From assembly GCA_963662155.1 (NCBI GenBank), contig OY759261.1, forward strand, positions 69,799,669-69,863,668: a stretch of 64,000 bases of DNA, read 5' to 3'. The translations under genes and the position numbers were made by a program. The notes beneath the pieces are model-generated. The model was not told the origin of the DNA. It saw only the letters and a program-made list of their open reading frames with translations, and did not search any database. Below are positions 12,621-25,339 of the stretch, piece by piece. This stretch comes from Lamellibrachia columna (Eukaryota > Annelida > Polychaeta > Sabellida > Siboglinidae). Position 1 is the first letter of the stretch, and each line of letters starts with the position of its first letter.

Positions 12621-13071
12621 TCATGGGCCCGCACAACCAATGTGTTGAGAATACTCCATTATGAGATGATCCATGCTGTCGTAGCGAACTTCGTCCGGAA
12701 CACGCTGGCCAGTCAGGCGTTCTGGTCGGCGACATCCAGCAGATAAACAAACACTGGTCAACACTTCTTCCTGGAATGGACGCAGATGCGGTATTTCCCT
12801 ACATTTTGGTCCAATCAATCCATTTCTCCAAAGTATTGTTGTACTCTTTGACGATTTTTGACATTTGTTTATGTCCCCTGTAAATGATTGATAACTGGTA
12901 ATTCATATGACATTGCTGCATCGACACGCGAGAAAAACTAGAACACCCATCAACAGAGACGAGGGCAATTATGAACTGCATCACGTGTACGATGACGTCA
13001 TCAAGCGTCATCGATACAGATGAAATCAACGTGACTCGTTGATGAAAGCCTCTACCAGGTAAACTGAACAC
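12621..13071 (-). pseudogene. piggyBac-like transposase C-terminal relic, copy A
   Basis: Minus-strand reading from right to left gives KIVKEYNNTL (about 12834-12863). In a shifted frame it then gives FQEEVLTSV, RLTGQRVP and EVRYDSMDHLI, and finally the Cys-rich C-terminus that continues as the 56-bp array. The R-L-T-G box, the R-x-D-xx-D/G-H box and the terminal Cys domain in this order are the C-terminal layout of piggyBac-family transposases, which move by cut-and-paste at TTAA sites. The relic lacks the catalytic DDD core and has a frameshift and an in-frame stop, so it is dead. Confidence 0.5.
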
Positions 13072-13084
13072 ACCTTGGATATGT

Positions 13085-14028
13085 AAAATGAAAGTTATCT
13101 GATTTGAATTACAACTCCTTCTTTATACAGTATTATGCGTGCGCGCCCACACACACACGCACGCATGCATGCACGCACGCATGCACACACCTTGTTTCAT
13201 TATTAAGCAAATAAACGACATTTGCAGTATTACAGTACCGTCACTTGTAAAGGATTGGAAGTGTAAGTTATACTTATTACAATGTATTGTGTGCTAATCA
13301 AGGGGAATGACATTATTACATTTTGCAGAACATGTTACATAATTTACAGTAAAGAGCATTGAAACTATTATATTTAATTATTTCATATTCACTGTCTTTT
13401 ATGCTGTAATATACTGTGACCTCTAATAATGGTGGTCTCCATCTGTAACTATTCAATCACAACAGAAGCTTCGTAATTTATGTAATACAAATGACTTGCG
13501 TTCCCTGTACGGACTTTCGGGGTTTGGGAGGTACACGGGCATTTCCCATTTGTATACGGATTTTTTTTTCAAATGGAAAAATGTACTTGACTTACATTAA
13601 AACAATCCACACAATAAAATAAAGCGAAATTAATATTTAACACTAAGTTCGTTCAGTATAATACTACTGTCGGCTGTCGAATGACGGCGTAACTGGCCGG
13701 AACGGGCCAGCACCAGACGGCGTCTACTGACTGTCCGTCAACTAATGACCCGTTCCCACGAGCGACTAGTTGCCTAAGTGTTCGGGCGTCACCGTGTCGC
13801 ACGACAGTGCGCAGTTAATTTATGCGCACGTTCACAGAGACATCGTGGCAAGACAAACAAGCGTCTATTGTAAGAGCCACAACCTCGCATGCAGCAGCGC
13901 CGTAGGTTAGTGGGTGCTCGTTCGCGTAGGTATTCGCGCATTGCTTGTGTTATAACTATAGGCGCGCGTAACTGTATATTTAGAAGAATGTTGTTTCGTT
14001 GCTGTATCATCGTTTATTTGGCGCGCGC

Positions 14029-14059
<31 letters not shown>

Positions 14060-14670
14060 TGTGTGTGTTTAAGACATGCTTAGAGAAGACAAACGTATCA
14101 ATAATAATGTCACAGAACACATCGTAAACCGGGTTTCCCTAACACAGGGCGTTGTTAATGTGAAAAAATAATCCTATACAACTCTGTAAAATATATTATT
14201 GTTATGATAGTATTAATATGTTATTATTGGAATAATTGATTCTTATTCTTACAAGGTTCCTTGCTTGAATGTTACATATTGCAGTGTCCACTACGAATGT
14301 TCCATGTGACTGCCGGACTCGGATAGAGGAGTTGTTCTTGTGTCAAAGTCTTTGGTTGTAGTCCCGCGATTGAGCCGTTCGGAGGCTTATTACACAGCGT
14401 GTCACTGTAGCGCCCTCTAGCAGATAAGGCTTACACACAACGCACTCTAACGGATAGTGTCATCGTCACTAAATAGGAAAAATACAAGTCAACCAAAGTA
14501 GTAACAATGTTTGAGCACATCTTACAGTTCTCTGAAGAGGGTCCGTGTATGTCGCAACAGGTTTTTCGTTTTAGCATTTGTTTTTATGTGCTAAGCGGCG
14601 AAATACATACTAATAAAAATGTATACGCACATAACATAACACGTATAATATGTACACGTATATAAACAAC
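13085..14670. other. Duplicated flank with microsatellites, no gene
   Basis: Contains mixed CA/GCATGC repeats at 13138-13190, an (n) run of T at 13561-13570 and (GCGT)n at 14020-14060. The segment 14066-14500 is repeated at 47900-48270. The 13380-13860 stretch is unique here. No supportable gene is seen. Confidence 0.55.
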
Positions 14671-14677
14671 ATGTATA

Positions 14678-15562
14678 GGGGAAGACAGTGTTAGTTGAGC
14701 TACTGGGTTAGTTGAACCACCCATGTTTCCCAGGAAACTACAGCAGTGACAGTTACATTGTACAACTAATGTTATTGAACATGTTATTAGAATACGACTG
14801 ACGTATAACAGGTCACGTTTGTCACAACGGTCAGAACATATGAGCAAATTAAACAAACGATATTTTTCGAAACTTAGTAATTATTATTGATGTCTGCTGG
14901 TGTGAAAACTATCAACGCACGTGACCAGACTTTATTTTTTCTGTGGACTTACAAGTGGTTTAACTATGCACAGAGAGGAAGATTATTTACATCACTTCGC
15001 GCATTAATAGAAGTTAATTAAATAAGCTAAATTGTCGAAACGGGGCTAGTTGAGCCACCCAAGGGAGGGTTAGTTGAATCACCCAAGGGAGGGTTAGTTG
15101 AGCCACCCAAGGGAGGGTTAGTTGAGCCACCCAAGGGAGGGTTAGTTGAGTCACCCAAGGGAGGCTTAGTTGAGCAGCGGTTAAAGAGCGAAGATAAATG
15201 TTCTTTACCCCAAAATACATCAAGAAATTAAATTTAATTCAAATTGGGACTTCGGATGGCTACAATGCAACATATTGGCAGTTAGTTACACTGGTTGCGA
15301 TTTATTTATAAGTCTATGTTAATTAAGTGTGTTGACTTATTAATTAAGCGTGTACACTTGTCAGATATTAGGTAGATGTGTTGGATGTGTTTTTGTGAAT
15401 TATTTTGTATTCAGGCCTACTTAAATTATACAAATGAAGCATTTACGCAACTTACGCTACACTGTGGCTCAACTTACCCCACACCAAGTGTTAGTTGAGC
15501 CAGCTTACCAACCCTACTTGAATCAGCTATATATAATTATCTACGCATGCTAGATATATTAA

Positions 15563-15647
<85 letters not shown>

Positions 15648-15752
15648 TTTATTAATACTCATAGTGAGTAAACACTTTTTTGATTTATAAATATGATTGT
15701 GCCGTAGGCATCAAAAAGAATGAAGAATTGCTCAACTAACACTGCCTTCCCC
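14678..15752. mobile_element. TA-flanked TIR element, full copy, 1075 bp
   Basis: The ends are inverted repeats: GGGGAAGACAGTGTTAGTTG on the left and the complement of GGGGAAGGCAGTGTTAGTTG on the right. They are bounded by TA at 14676-14677 and 15753-15754. TA duplication is typical of Tc1/mariner-pogo type elements, but no transposase is encoded, so superfamily is inferred only. The element is full of the motif TTAGTTGAGCCACCC and its complement, including five 24-bp tandem units at 15051-15180, and an AT microsatellite at 15565-15642. Related copies are at 45139-46072 and 48495-49247. Confidence 0.75.
15565..15642. repeat. (TA)n microsatellite
   Basis: About 78 bp of TA dinucleotide inside the TA-flanked element. 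The other two copies of the element lack this expansion. Confidence 0.98.
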
Positions 15753-15755
15753 TAC

Positions 15756-17420
15756 ATGATGTTATGTTCAATGCTAATTAACTAGTACCGTGTTGGGTTG
15801 CACTAAGTGTCGCTATGTGTCCGTTGGCAACCCAGTATTTCGTTGTTGGACTTCCGCCCCGCTGAATAAAGATGTGTGTTTTCAAAGCGGCATTGTTTTT
15901 AAATGTCACTTGTTTGTCCACGACCAACAGAGAACACGACACATGCATACATACAAACCTGTACATACTTACGTACGTGCGTGCATGTGTGCGTTCGTGC
16001 ATGCATGCTTGCGCGCATGCATGCGTGCACATGTGCTAAGCGGCCACACACACACGAGCACATAACATACGCATGCATATTTCGTGTGTTTTCTGCAGCT
16101 CGATACCCCGTCGACTCCCGGTGTATTTGTGTTTACAATGAAATGGGGACACGCTTATGCAGACCTTTCTCTGTTTGTATAAATACACCAACTACTTGGT
16201 AGGTTGGTAACGGGCAATCCAATTTTATTCATACCCAACAAGGATTGCTGCTGTGCACACAATAATAGTGACTAAGTCTGCCACAAAGTGTGCACAGCCT
16301 GGTATTAAGCTGGTGTGTATGACCAATTAGTAAACAATACCAGATAAGATTTAACATTAGTGATATTTTCTACTGTAGCTAGCAACTGCCGAAGACAGTC
16401 TTTACCAAAAACCCTTGCTGCTCTTAAACAAAGCGACAGCATACAAAGCATGCAAATTTCTCCAGCGTGCACCGCTGGCCAGTACTATTTCCCGAAAAAG
16501 TCACATGATCGGTTGGTGTAATTGGGCCCGCTTAATTAAGCGCCTTACCGATAGAAGGGTGTGCAGGATAGAGATGGGAGCAGGTTGTTTTGTTAAACAC
16601 ACCTAGCTAATCAGCTAGGTGCTCGCTGCCCAGCCACACAAAAAGGCTTTTCATCCTATAGGCAAAACATTCATATGCACGCATGCATACATACATACGT
16701 ACGTACGTACGTACGTACGTACGTACGTACGTACGTACGTACACACATGCACACATACACACATGCACACATACATGCATACAAACAAGATGCGTGCATA
16801 TATGCGCACATGCACTTATGCATGCATGCATGTTTATGTTATGCATGTTACATATGCTATGTGCGTATATTATGTGCATATACTATGTGCATATACTATG
16901 TGCATATACTATGTGCGCGGCCGTTTAGCACATCAACGAAACAAATGCCAGAACGAAACACGAAAAACGAGTGGCTGTGCAGTCGCCGCTTTTCGTTTTT
17001 CGTTCTGATGCAGTGAAAACGATAGTTGTTTTTTTCTAACTTATATTACAAAAACCGCTTATATTGTACTCGTTTTTCGGTTTCGTTGTAAAATAGATAC
17101 ATTTGCAATGCCATCTAAAACAAAACTTTAAAAACGACACCAAAACACTAAAACTAGGACAACGTGGAGGAGAATGTTCCCTTTTTTTTGTAGAACTTTC
17201 CAACTTTTCACCAGCAGATGTTGACAACTGTAGAAACAAACTTGATCATTTCAATTTTGTTTTAGCTCGTGGTAGCTCGTGGTATTTTTTCTTGCATACG
17301 ACATTGTGATCGTTTGGCATTCGATGATAATTGATCTATATCTGCGAAGGCCTGTAAAAACTTGTGATATTTCTTTTTGGAGTTTATGGACTCAGTTGGC
17401 CTTTTTATATTGTTATAAAA
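15756..17420. other. Microsatellite-rich stretch with (TACG)n, no gene
   Basis: Mixed CATG/CGTG repeats occur at 15940-16075. A self-complementary (TACG)n tract lies at 16690-16743 followed by (ACAC/ATGC) variants. A 14-bp repeat (tatgtgcatatac core) runs at 16860-16915. An imperfect inverted repeat of agaacgaaa..acgaaaa arms lies at about 16950-17007. None of the reading frames crossing these repeats resembles a protein. Confidence 0.6.
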
Positions 17421-17424
17421 GGCC

Positions 17425-19432
<2,008 letters not shown>

Positions 19433-19433
19433 A

Positions 19434-19620
<187 letters not shown>

Positions 19621-19624
19621 AGTG

Positions 19625-20095
19625 AGTGTTAAAAATCCACAGCCATCCGTTGAGCAGAAGTGACCGGTTAAATAGCACAAATCGACTTATATACCATTAA
19701 CCGTATATACAAATTTAAGCCCGAACTATCAATATGTATACATCTCGAAAACTACTGAATCCGCTTTCATGACATTTTCGTTGATTCGTTAACCCTATAT
19801 CTAACTGAAACCCGAACCGGAAACAGGACTAGACGCCAATAGTGAGCCCTGTGAGTGCGGGATACGTACATCTGGCTGGTTGAAACGTTATTCTGTTGAT
19901 TTTTTGGAAGATTCGATATCCAGCCCATATGGTATGTCCAACGCCTGGCACTGTGTCAGTCGTTCGGCATGTACACATAATAAATAATATGATATGTCAG
20001 TACGGTCCAATGATTCCCCCAGCACAATAACACCCGTCTCCACTGCATACAGGTGTAGGCTGCTCATTAACTTCCCCCTTTGTTTTCAGTGTTTT
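19625..20095. repeat. Duplicated flank (copy A) downstream of the gene-2 type exons
   Basis: Matches 51415-51480 and 51650-52078. Shared phrases include gccatccgttgag, cgaactatcaatatgtatac and gggatacgtacatctggctg. No coding potential is seen; it is the region 3' of the gene-2 terminal exon. Confidence 0.8.
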
Positions 20096-20474
20096 CAGTG
20101 TTTATCGTCTTAGTGTAAACTAAATTAATGATCAGTAGAATGTAAAAATGTTAGAAGTATTATAGATTGTTATTTAGTTTGTTATTAAGGTTTTCAATTC
20201 ATGTTCCAATATTTTCTTTTGTCCTGCTATGAATATACATGTAAATTGTGTTGTTGCACTTTGAATATTGACAATAATGGCACTCTAATGAATAGAGTAG
20301 TTATACGTTCAATCAAGTATTTTATTCTAGATATGTTAAATTACTAAAAGGGTAAACATTATAAGTATTACACTTCTTTTTACCCTTTTTCGACAAACTC
20401 AATTAGCGTTATGTACTGTATAAATTATGCAAATGTGTTTTTGTCGAATAAATCCATTCATCATCTTCATCATC
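20096..20474 (+). mobile_element. Short retroposon-like insertion private to copy A
   Basis: In copy B, tttgttttcag runs straight into tattatttgtcg (about 52070-52090). In copy A about 380 bp separates them. The inserted piece ends on the plus strand in AATAAATCC then cattcatcatcttcatcatc, a polyadenylation-like signal plus a simple-repeat tail as seen on LINE or SINE 3' ends. It has no reading frame of note. It interrupts the tail of the terminal exon of the broken C1GALT1-like copy. The element class is not identified. Confidence 0.5.
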
Positions 20475-21197
20475 AGTATTATTTGTCGTTGGACGAGATG
20501 TTGTTCTTGACTGGTTGTCTTTAGACATGTTGTTCTTGGCTGGTAGTCCTTCTGACGGAATTGCCGCAGCCTTAGTTGTTGTTGTAGTTGGTGTCGTAAC
20601 CTGTACTGTTGTAGTCGGCCTGGTGTTGTTCTTGGGAGTGGGAGGGGAGGGGATAGCGAGAGATGGGAAAACGGTAATTTCCTGTTTTTATACCATTTCT
20701 GACAGTAAATACAGTATAGCAATGAAGGTGAAGACATGAAGTGTAACACTGTCATGACGTACATAACTAGTAACTAATTCCGCGCATATTACGAGCGTCC
20801 GATACGACAAACAATATGGCCCCCCCCCGTGTATCGCATAGAGAATTTGGAATGATTTGTAATAACATCGCTAATTCAGACAAATAGAGTGATGATTTTT
20901 ACGAACCTTTCTGGCGCCATACGTGTTATAGGTGTAATACCAGTCGGGACAATTGCCGTGAAGTTGTGTGGTAGGATCGAAACAGTGAAACCGACTCCAC
21001 GTCTTCAGCCCCGTGGTCCTTAGCGCACATATCCTCTGTCCGTTTGCCGAAACTGCGCAGAGCTTCCCGACTAAACACGTAGCCTCCGCCTCCGGTGTAG
21101 TAGCCCAATTCCGTCCGGCTTGAAACGGTGGCCGAAATAGATAGGTTCTGAAGAATTTTTCGACGACATGAAATAACGGAAATTCTCAACGATGACG
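20475..21197 (-). pseudogene. C1GALT1-like: C1GALT1-like pseudogene, copy A sister of gene 2
   Basis: The catalytic-exon remnant is 20907-21197. It shows ENFRYFMSSKNSSEPIYFGH, then after a 2-base deletion GGGGYVFSREALRSFGKR and GAEDVE. A 65-bp deletion at about 20997 removes the segment after GAEDVE. The 5' half of the exon, including the WFMKxDDDTYV metal-binding motif, is gone: exon sequence jumps at 21197 straight into the intronic trinucleotide and (CCGA)n repeats. The donor GTTCGT at 20906 survives. Of the terminal exon only the Thr/Gln-rich tail (about 20475-20625) remains, in a broken frame; its acceptor and conserved SISDYAI segment are deleted, and a retroposon interrupts it at 20474. 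With five lesions it cannot encode an enzyme. Confidence 0.9.
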
Positions 21198-21248
21198 GTG
21201 ATGATGTTGGTGGGTGGTGATGGTGATGGTGGTAGTGTTAAAATCAAA

Positions 21249-21590
21249 TGACCGACCGACCGACCGACCGACCGACCGACCGACCGACCGACCGACCGAC
21301 CGACCGACCGACCGACCGACCGACCGACCGACCGACCGACCGACCGACCGACCGACCGACCGACCGACCGACCGACCGACCGACCGACCGACCGACCGAC
21401 CGACCGACCGACCGACCGACCGACCGACCGACCGACCGACCGACCGACCGACCGACCGACCGACCGACCGACCGACCGACCGACCGACCGACCGACCGAC
21501 CGACCGACCGACCGACCGACCGACCGACCGACCGACCGACCGACCGACCGACCGACCGACCGACCGACCGACCGACCGACCGACCGACCT
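21249..21590. repeat. (CCGA)n tetranucleotide array, about 340 bp
   Basis: About 85 uninterrupted units. The same array at 54041-54252 in copy B is about 210 bp. All frames stay open (Pro-Thr-Asp-Arg or Ser-Val-Gly-Arg), so long frames across it are artefacts. A CA/CGCA microsatellite follows at 21593-21660. Confidence 0.98.
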
Positions 21591-21664
21591 ATGTACACAC
21601 ACACGCACACACGCACACACGCACGCTTGCGCACGCGCGCACACGCACACGCGCACGTTTTTTT

Positions 21665-22488
21665 TTAATCGGCCCATGGTCCAGTGTACACAATGATCAC
21701 CACCGTGTTTGCCAGAATTAATTAATGTATATGTATATGTAATACATAATGTACCTAAGTATATGAAAGTATACTTGACTATTTATAAATAATTATGTCT
21801 GAAAATATAATTGTTCATAAACGTGGACATGCTGATCACGCGATGTTAATTATGCATTTATATTCGTTACATTTACATGGGTGATTATCATAACGGTGAG
21901 TCACTATGAAAAATGAGTCATACGGAATAACAGGCAAACACGTCATATCTCTGCAATTGAAGAATTTGCGCTGATCAAATAAAGGCACTGCGTGCAGAGG
22001 GGGGATTACATATTGCGCAGCTGGTCTTCCGACACGGCAGAGTGCACTGAACCACGGCAATCGTAGCAGTGGAAGGCTCCTTCGATCACCGGCGATGCAT
22101 CTGTAGCCGATAAACAATAAACTGCCGCGCAGTGCCATCGTGTCTGCATCGATCCAACATCAACAGCTGCGCTCGAAAGTCGAGACTCTACCTACTTCAT
22201 TTCTTCGGTATCGATCTTATTTGTCTCGTCAACCGTGCAGTGTCCTTCACCTCCACTCGAATACACACTGTGGCATGGTTTAGAGCGCCCGTGGCGTCTT
22301 TCGCTGCCGACTATGAATCAACCAGACGAGAAAGTGCTACCGCGTGAGCTAGGGCTGAAAACTCACTGCTTAATCGTCGATCTGGGTTTGTTGACGCAAG
22401 TCTTTCCGCGAGGATTCCATTGCGTCATCAATACGCGTCACCTTCACTCATCACTGACTACGAATATCCTCAACCGTTACTTATTTTC
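21665..22488. repeat. Duplicated stretch (copy A), no supported gene
   Basis: Matches 54505-55478 at high identity, apart from about 200 bp present in copy B near 54730-54935. Short plus-strand frames at 22132-22347 and 22235-22522 are preserved in both copies, but so is all neighbouring sequence, and they match nothing I recognise. Confidence 0.6.
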
Positions 22489-24575
22489 TCACTTAACCCT
22501 TTTCCTCCCTGATACAGCCTAGGCCATTAGCGACTTTCTCACTTAACCCTTTTCCTCCCTGATACAGCATAGGCCACTAGCGACTTTCTCACTTAACCTT
22601 TTCCTCCCTGACACAGCAGAGGCCATTAGCGACTTTCTCACTTAACCCTTTTCCTCCCTGACACAGCATAGGCCATTAGCGACTTTCTCACTTAACACTT
22701 TTCCTCCCTGACACAGCCTAGGCCATTAGCGACTTTCTCACTTAACCTTTTCCTCCCTGACACAGCCTAGGCCATTAGCGACTTTCTCACTTAACCCTTT
22801 TCCTCCCTGACACAGCATAGGCCATTAGCGACTTTCTTACTTAACCCTTTTCCTCCCTGACACAGCCTAGGCCATTAGCGACTTTCTCACTTAACCCTTT
22901 TCCTCCCTGACACAGCCTAGGCCATTAGCGACTTTCTCACTTAAACCTTTTCCTCCTGACACATCATAGGCCATTAGCGACTTTCTCACTTAACCTTTTC
23001 CTCCCTAACACAGCCTAGGCCATTAGCGACTTTCTTACTTAACCCTTTTCCTCCCTGATACAACATAGGCCATTAGCGACTTTCTCACTTAACCTTTTCC
23101 TCCCTGACACAGCATAGGCCATTAGCGACTTTCTTACTTAACCCTTTTCCTCCCTGACACAGCATAGGCCATTAGCGACTTTCTTACTTAACCCTTTTCC
23201 TCCCTGACACAGCATAGGCCATTAGCGACTTTCTCATTTAACCCTTTTCCTTCCTGACACAGAATAGGCCACTAGCGACTTTCTCACTTAACCCTTTTCC
23301 TCCCTGACACAGCATAGGCCATTAACGACTTTCTCACTTAACCCTTTTCCTCCCTGACACAGCATAGGCCATTAGCGACTTTCTTACTTAACCCTTTTCC
23401 TCCCTGATACAGCATAGGCCACTAGCGACTTTCTCACTTAACCTTTTCCTCCCTGACACAGCAGAGGCCATTAGCGACTTTCTCACTTAACATTTTCCTC
23501 CCTGACACAGCCTAGGCCATTAGCGACTTTCTCACTTAACACTTTTCCTCCCTGACACAGCATAGGCCATTAGCGACTTTCTCACTTAACCCTTTTCCTC
23601 CCTGACACAGCCTAGGCCATTAGCGACTTTCTCGCTTAACCTTTTCCTCCCTGACACAGCCTAGGGCATTAGCGACTTTCTCGCTTAACCCTTTTCCTCC
23701 CTGACACAGCATAGGCCATTATCGACTTTCTTACTTAACCCTTTTCCTCCCTGACACAGCCTAGGCCATTAGCGACTTTCTCACTTAACCCTTTTCCTCC
23801 CTGACACAGCCTAGGCCATTAGCGACTTTCTCACTTAACCCTTTTCCTCCTGACACATCCTAGGCCATTAGCGACTTTCTCACTTAACCTTTTCCTCCCT
23901 AACACAGCCTAGGCCATTAGCGACTTTCTTACTTAACCATTTTCCTCCCTGATACAACATAGGCCATTAGCGACTTTCTCACTTAACCTTTTCCTCCCTG
24001 ACACAGCATAGGCCATTAGCGACTTTCTTACTTAACCCTTTTCCTCCCTAACACAGCATAGGCCATTAGCGACTTTCTTACTTAACCCTTTTCCTCCCTG
24101 ACACAGCATAGGCCATTAGCGACTTTCTCACTTAACCCTTTTCCTTCCTGACACAGCATAGGCCACTAGCGACTTTCTCACTTAACCCTTTTCCTCCCTG
24201 ACACAGCATAGGCCATTAACGACTTTCTCACTTAACCCTTTTCCTCCCTGACACAGCATAGGCCATTAGCGACTTTCTTACTTAACCCTTTTCCTCCCTG
24301 ATACAACATAGGCCATTAGCGACTTTCTCACTTAACCTTTTCCTCCCTGACACAGCATAGGCCATTAGCGACTTTCTCACTTAACCTTTTCCTCCCTGAC
24401 ACAGCGTAGGCCATTAGCGACTTTCTCACTTAACCCTTTTCCTCCCTGTCACAGCATAGGCCATTAGCGACTTTCTCACTTAACCCTTGTCCTCCCTGAC
24501 ACAGCATAGGCCATTAGCGACTTTCTCACTTAACCTTTTCCTCCCTGGCACAGCATAGGCCATTAGCGACTTCTT
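22489..24575. repeat. 50-bp minisatellite copy A, about 42 units, LINE-tail derived
   Basis: The unit runs ctttctcacttaaccctttt, then cctccctgacacagcatagg, then ccattagcga, with 49- and 48-bp variants. On the minus strand it reads (EV)ANGLCC.REEKG* in the frame of the adjoining LINE tail at 24576-24777. The unit is thus the last codons and stop of a LINE ORF2 amplified in tandem. Most units here have ccattagcga; the copy-B array at 55479-57925 mostly has ccactagcga. Confidence 0.92.
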
Positions 24576-24855
24576 TCTACCGGACACGGTTTTGGGCTTG
24601 CGTTTTCGGGTCTTTCCATCGAGATCCTGCTTTTGCAATATCTGCTTCTACTTCTCTTCGCCGCGTTTTTTCTCGACCTTCCCCTTTTCTGTTTTGACCT
24701 GAGGGTTCTACGTGAGTACCTGTCGTATAATGGGTCGTGTTGGCTTCCTGAGGGCATGGCCAGTACGGTTGATGCACACGTATTTATAGCTGCCGGTATC
24801 TGATGAAACTCCACCGTGACATTGTGAGTTCGGTAAACCATCCAAATAGACCGAT
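24576..24855 (-). pseudogene. Non-LTR retrotransposon ORF2 C-terminal relic (minus strand), copy A
   Basis: Minus-strand frames give KRGRSRKNAAKR and, after a frame change, REVEADIAKAGSRWKD, then TQAQNRVR followed by a stop and KEVANGLC. This is the basic GRP-K-W-x(n)-A.NR.RW+..V.GLC tail found at the end of many LINE ORF2 proteins. It has a frameshift and an in-frame stop. The tail runs directly into the 50-bp array. The copy-B version at 57926-58190 keeps the Trp codon at the stop position (NRVRWKEVANGL). Confidence 0.65.
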
Positions 24856-24924
24856 TCATGTCGTCTCGCTATTCATCGTGAGTCCGCCCGCCCGCTGGTG
24901 TCTGGGACAGGGAACGACATTGAC

Positions 24925-25330
24925 ACCTGAATTAGAAAGGCAGTTAGATGGATGTTATATAGGAGTGCCCCGGATTGCGCTTGGAATACACCGGAGCCAG
25001 CGCTTCACAATCAGCGAGCTGTGTGGCAAGTTGCCAACACGCTCAGGTAAGATCAGAGAGTGAAGGATGGGCTTCGCACGCCATTGCTTCTGGAACGCGA
25101 ACGAGCCCGTGACGCGACTGGTGCACTGGTCAACACAACACGACGCGTGGGTATCTGCACACACGTTGACATTCTGGTGGGGTGGGGACCGCAGTGCCTG
25201 ACAGGAAAACGAGGATGACCTGTAGAATCCGAGGGACTCCACTAGATACGTGCTAGCTACATACTCGTCTACGCATTGTCTGTCGGTGTTTAAACGATTT
25301 AGATGCGAACAAAAAACTGTGCAACTAGCA
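24925..25330 (+). pseudogene. Second LINE ORF2 C-terminal relic (plus strand), copy A
   Basis: Plus-strand reading gives LDGCYIGVPRIALGIH, RFTISELCGKLP, SGKIRE, a stop, and then RMGFARHCFWNANEPVTRLV. This follows the LDGCYTR-LLR...LYG.LP..S.KIR.RR..FAGHC.R...E.VS.LV pattern of the post-RT region of some LINE ORF2 proteins. In-frame stops show decay. It points away from the minus-strand relic beside it, so two separate insertions are likely. The copy-B partner is at 58270-58650. Confidence 0.65.
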
Positions 25331-25339
25331 CGGTTACAT

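Noticed and set aside
12799..13071. Intact hypothetical gene of 90 codons on the minus strand
   Set aside because: It overlaps the piggyBac-like relic, of which only the KIVKEYNN part is recognisable; surrounding frames are broken.
21071..21696. Long Ser-Val-Gly-Arg / Pro-Thr-Asp-Arg repeat proteins (also 53697-54369)
   Set aside because: Pure translation of (CCGA)n; only the last 40 or so codons at 21071-21200 are real, as C1GALT1-like exon remnant.
22132..22522. Conserved short frames in both copies (22132-22522 and 55126-55516)
   Set aside because: All neighbouring non-coding sequence is equally conserved, so preservation only reflects the recent duplication; no family match.
22489..24575. 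CRISPR array (regular 50-bp spacing)
   Set aside because: The whole unit repeats with no unique spacers, there are no cas genes, and the DNA is clearly animal. It is a minisatellite.
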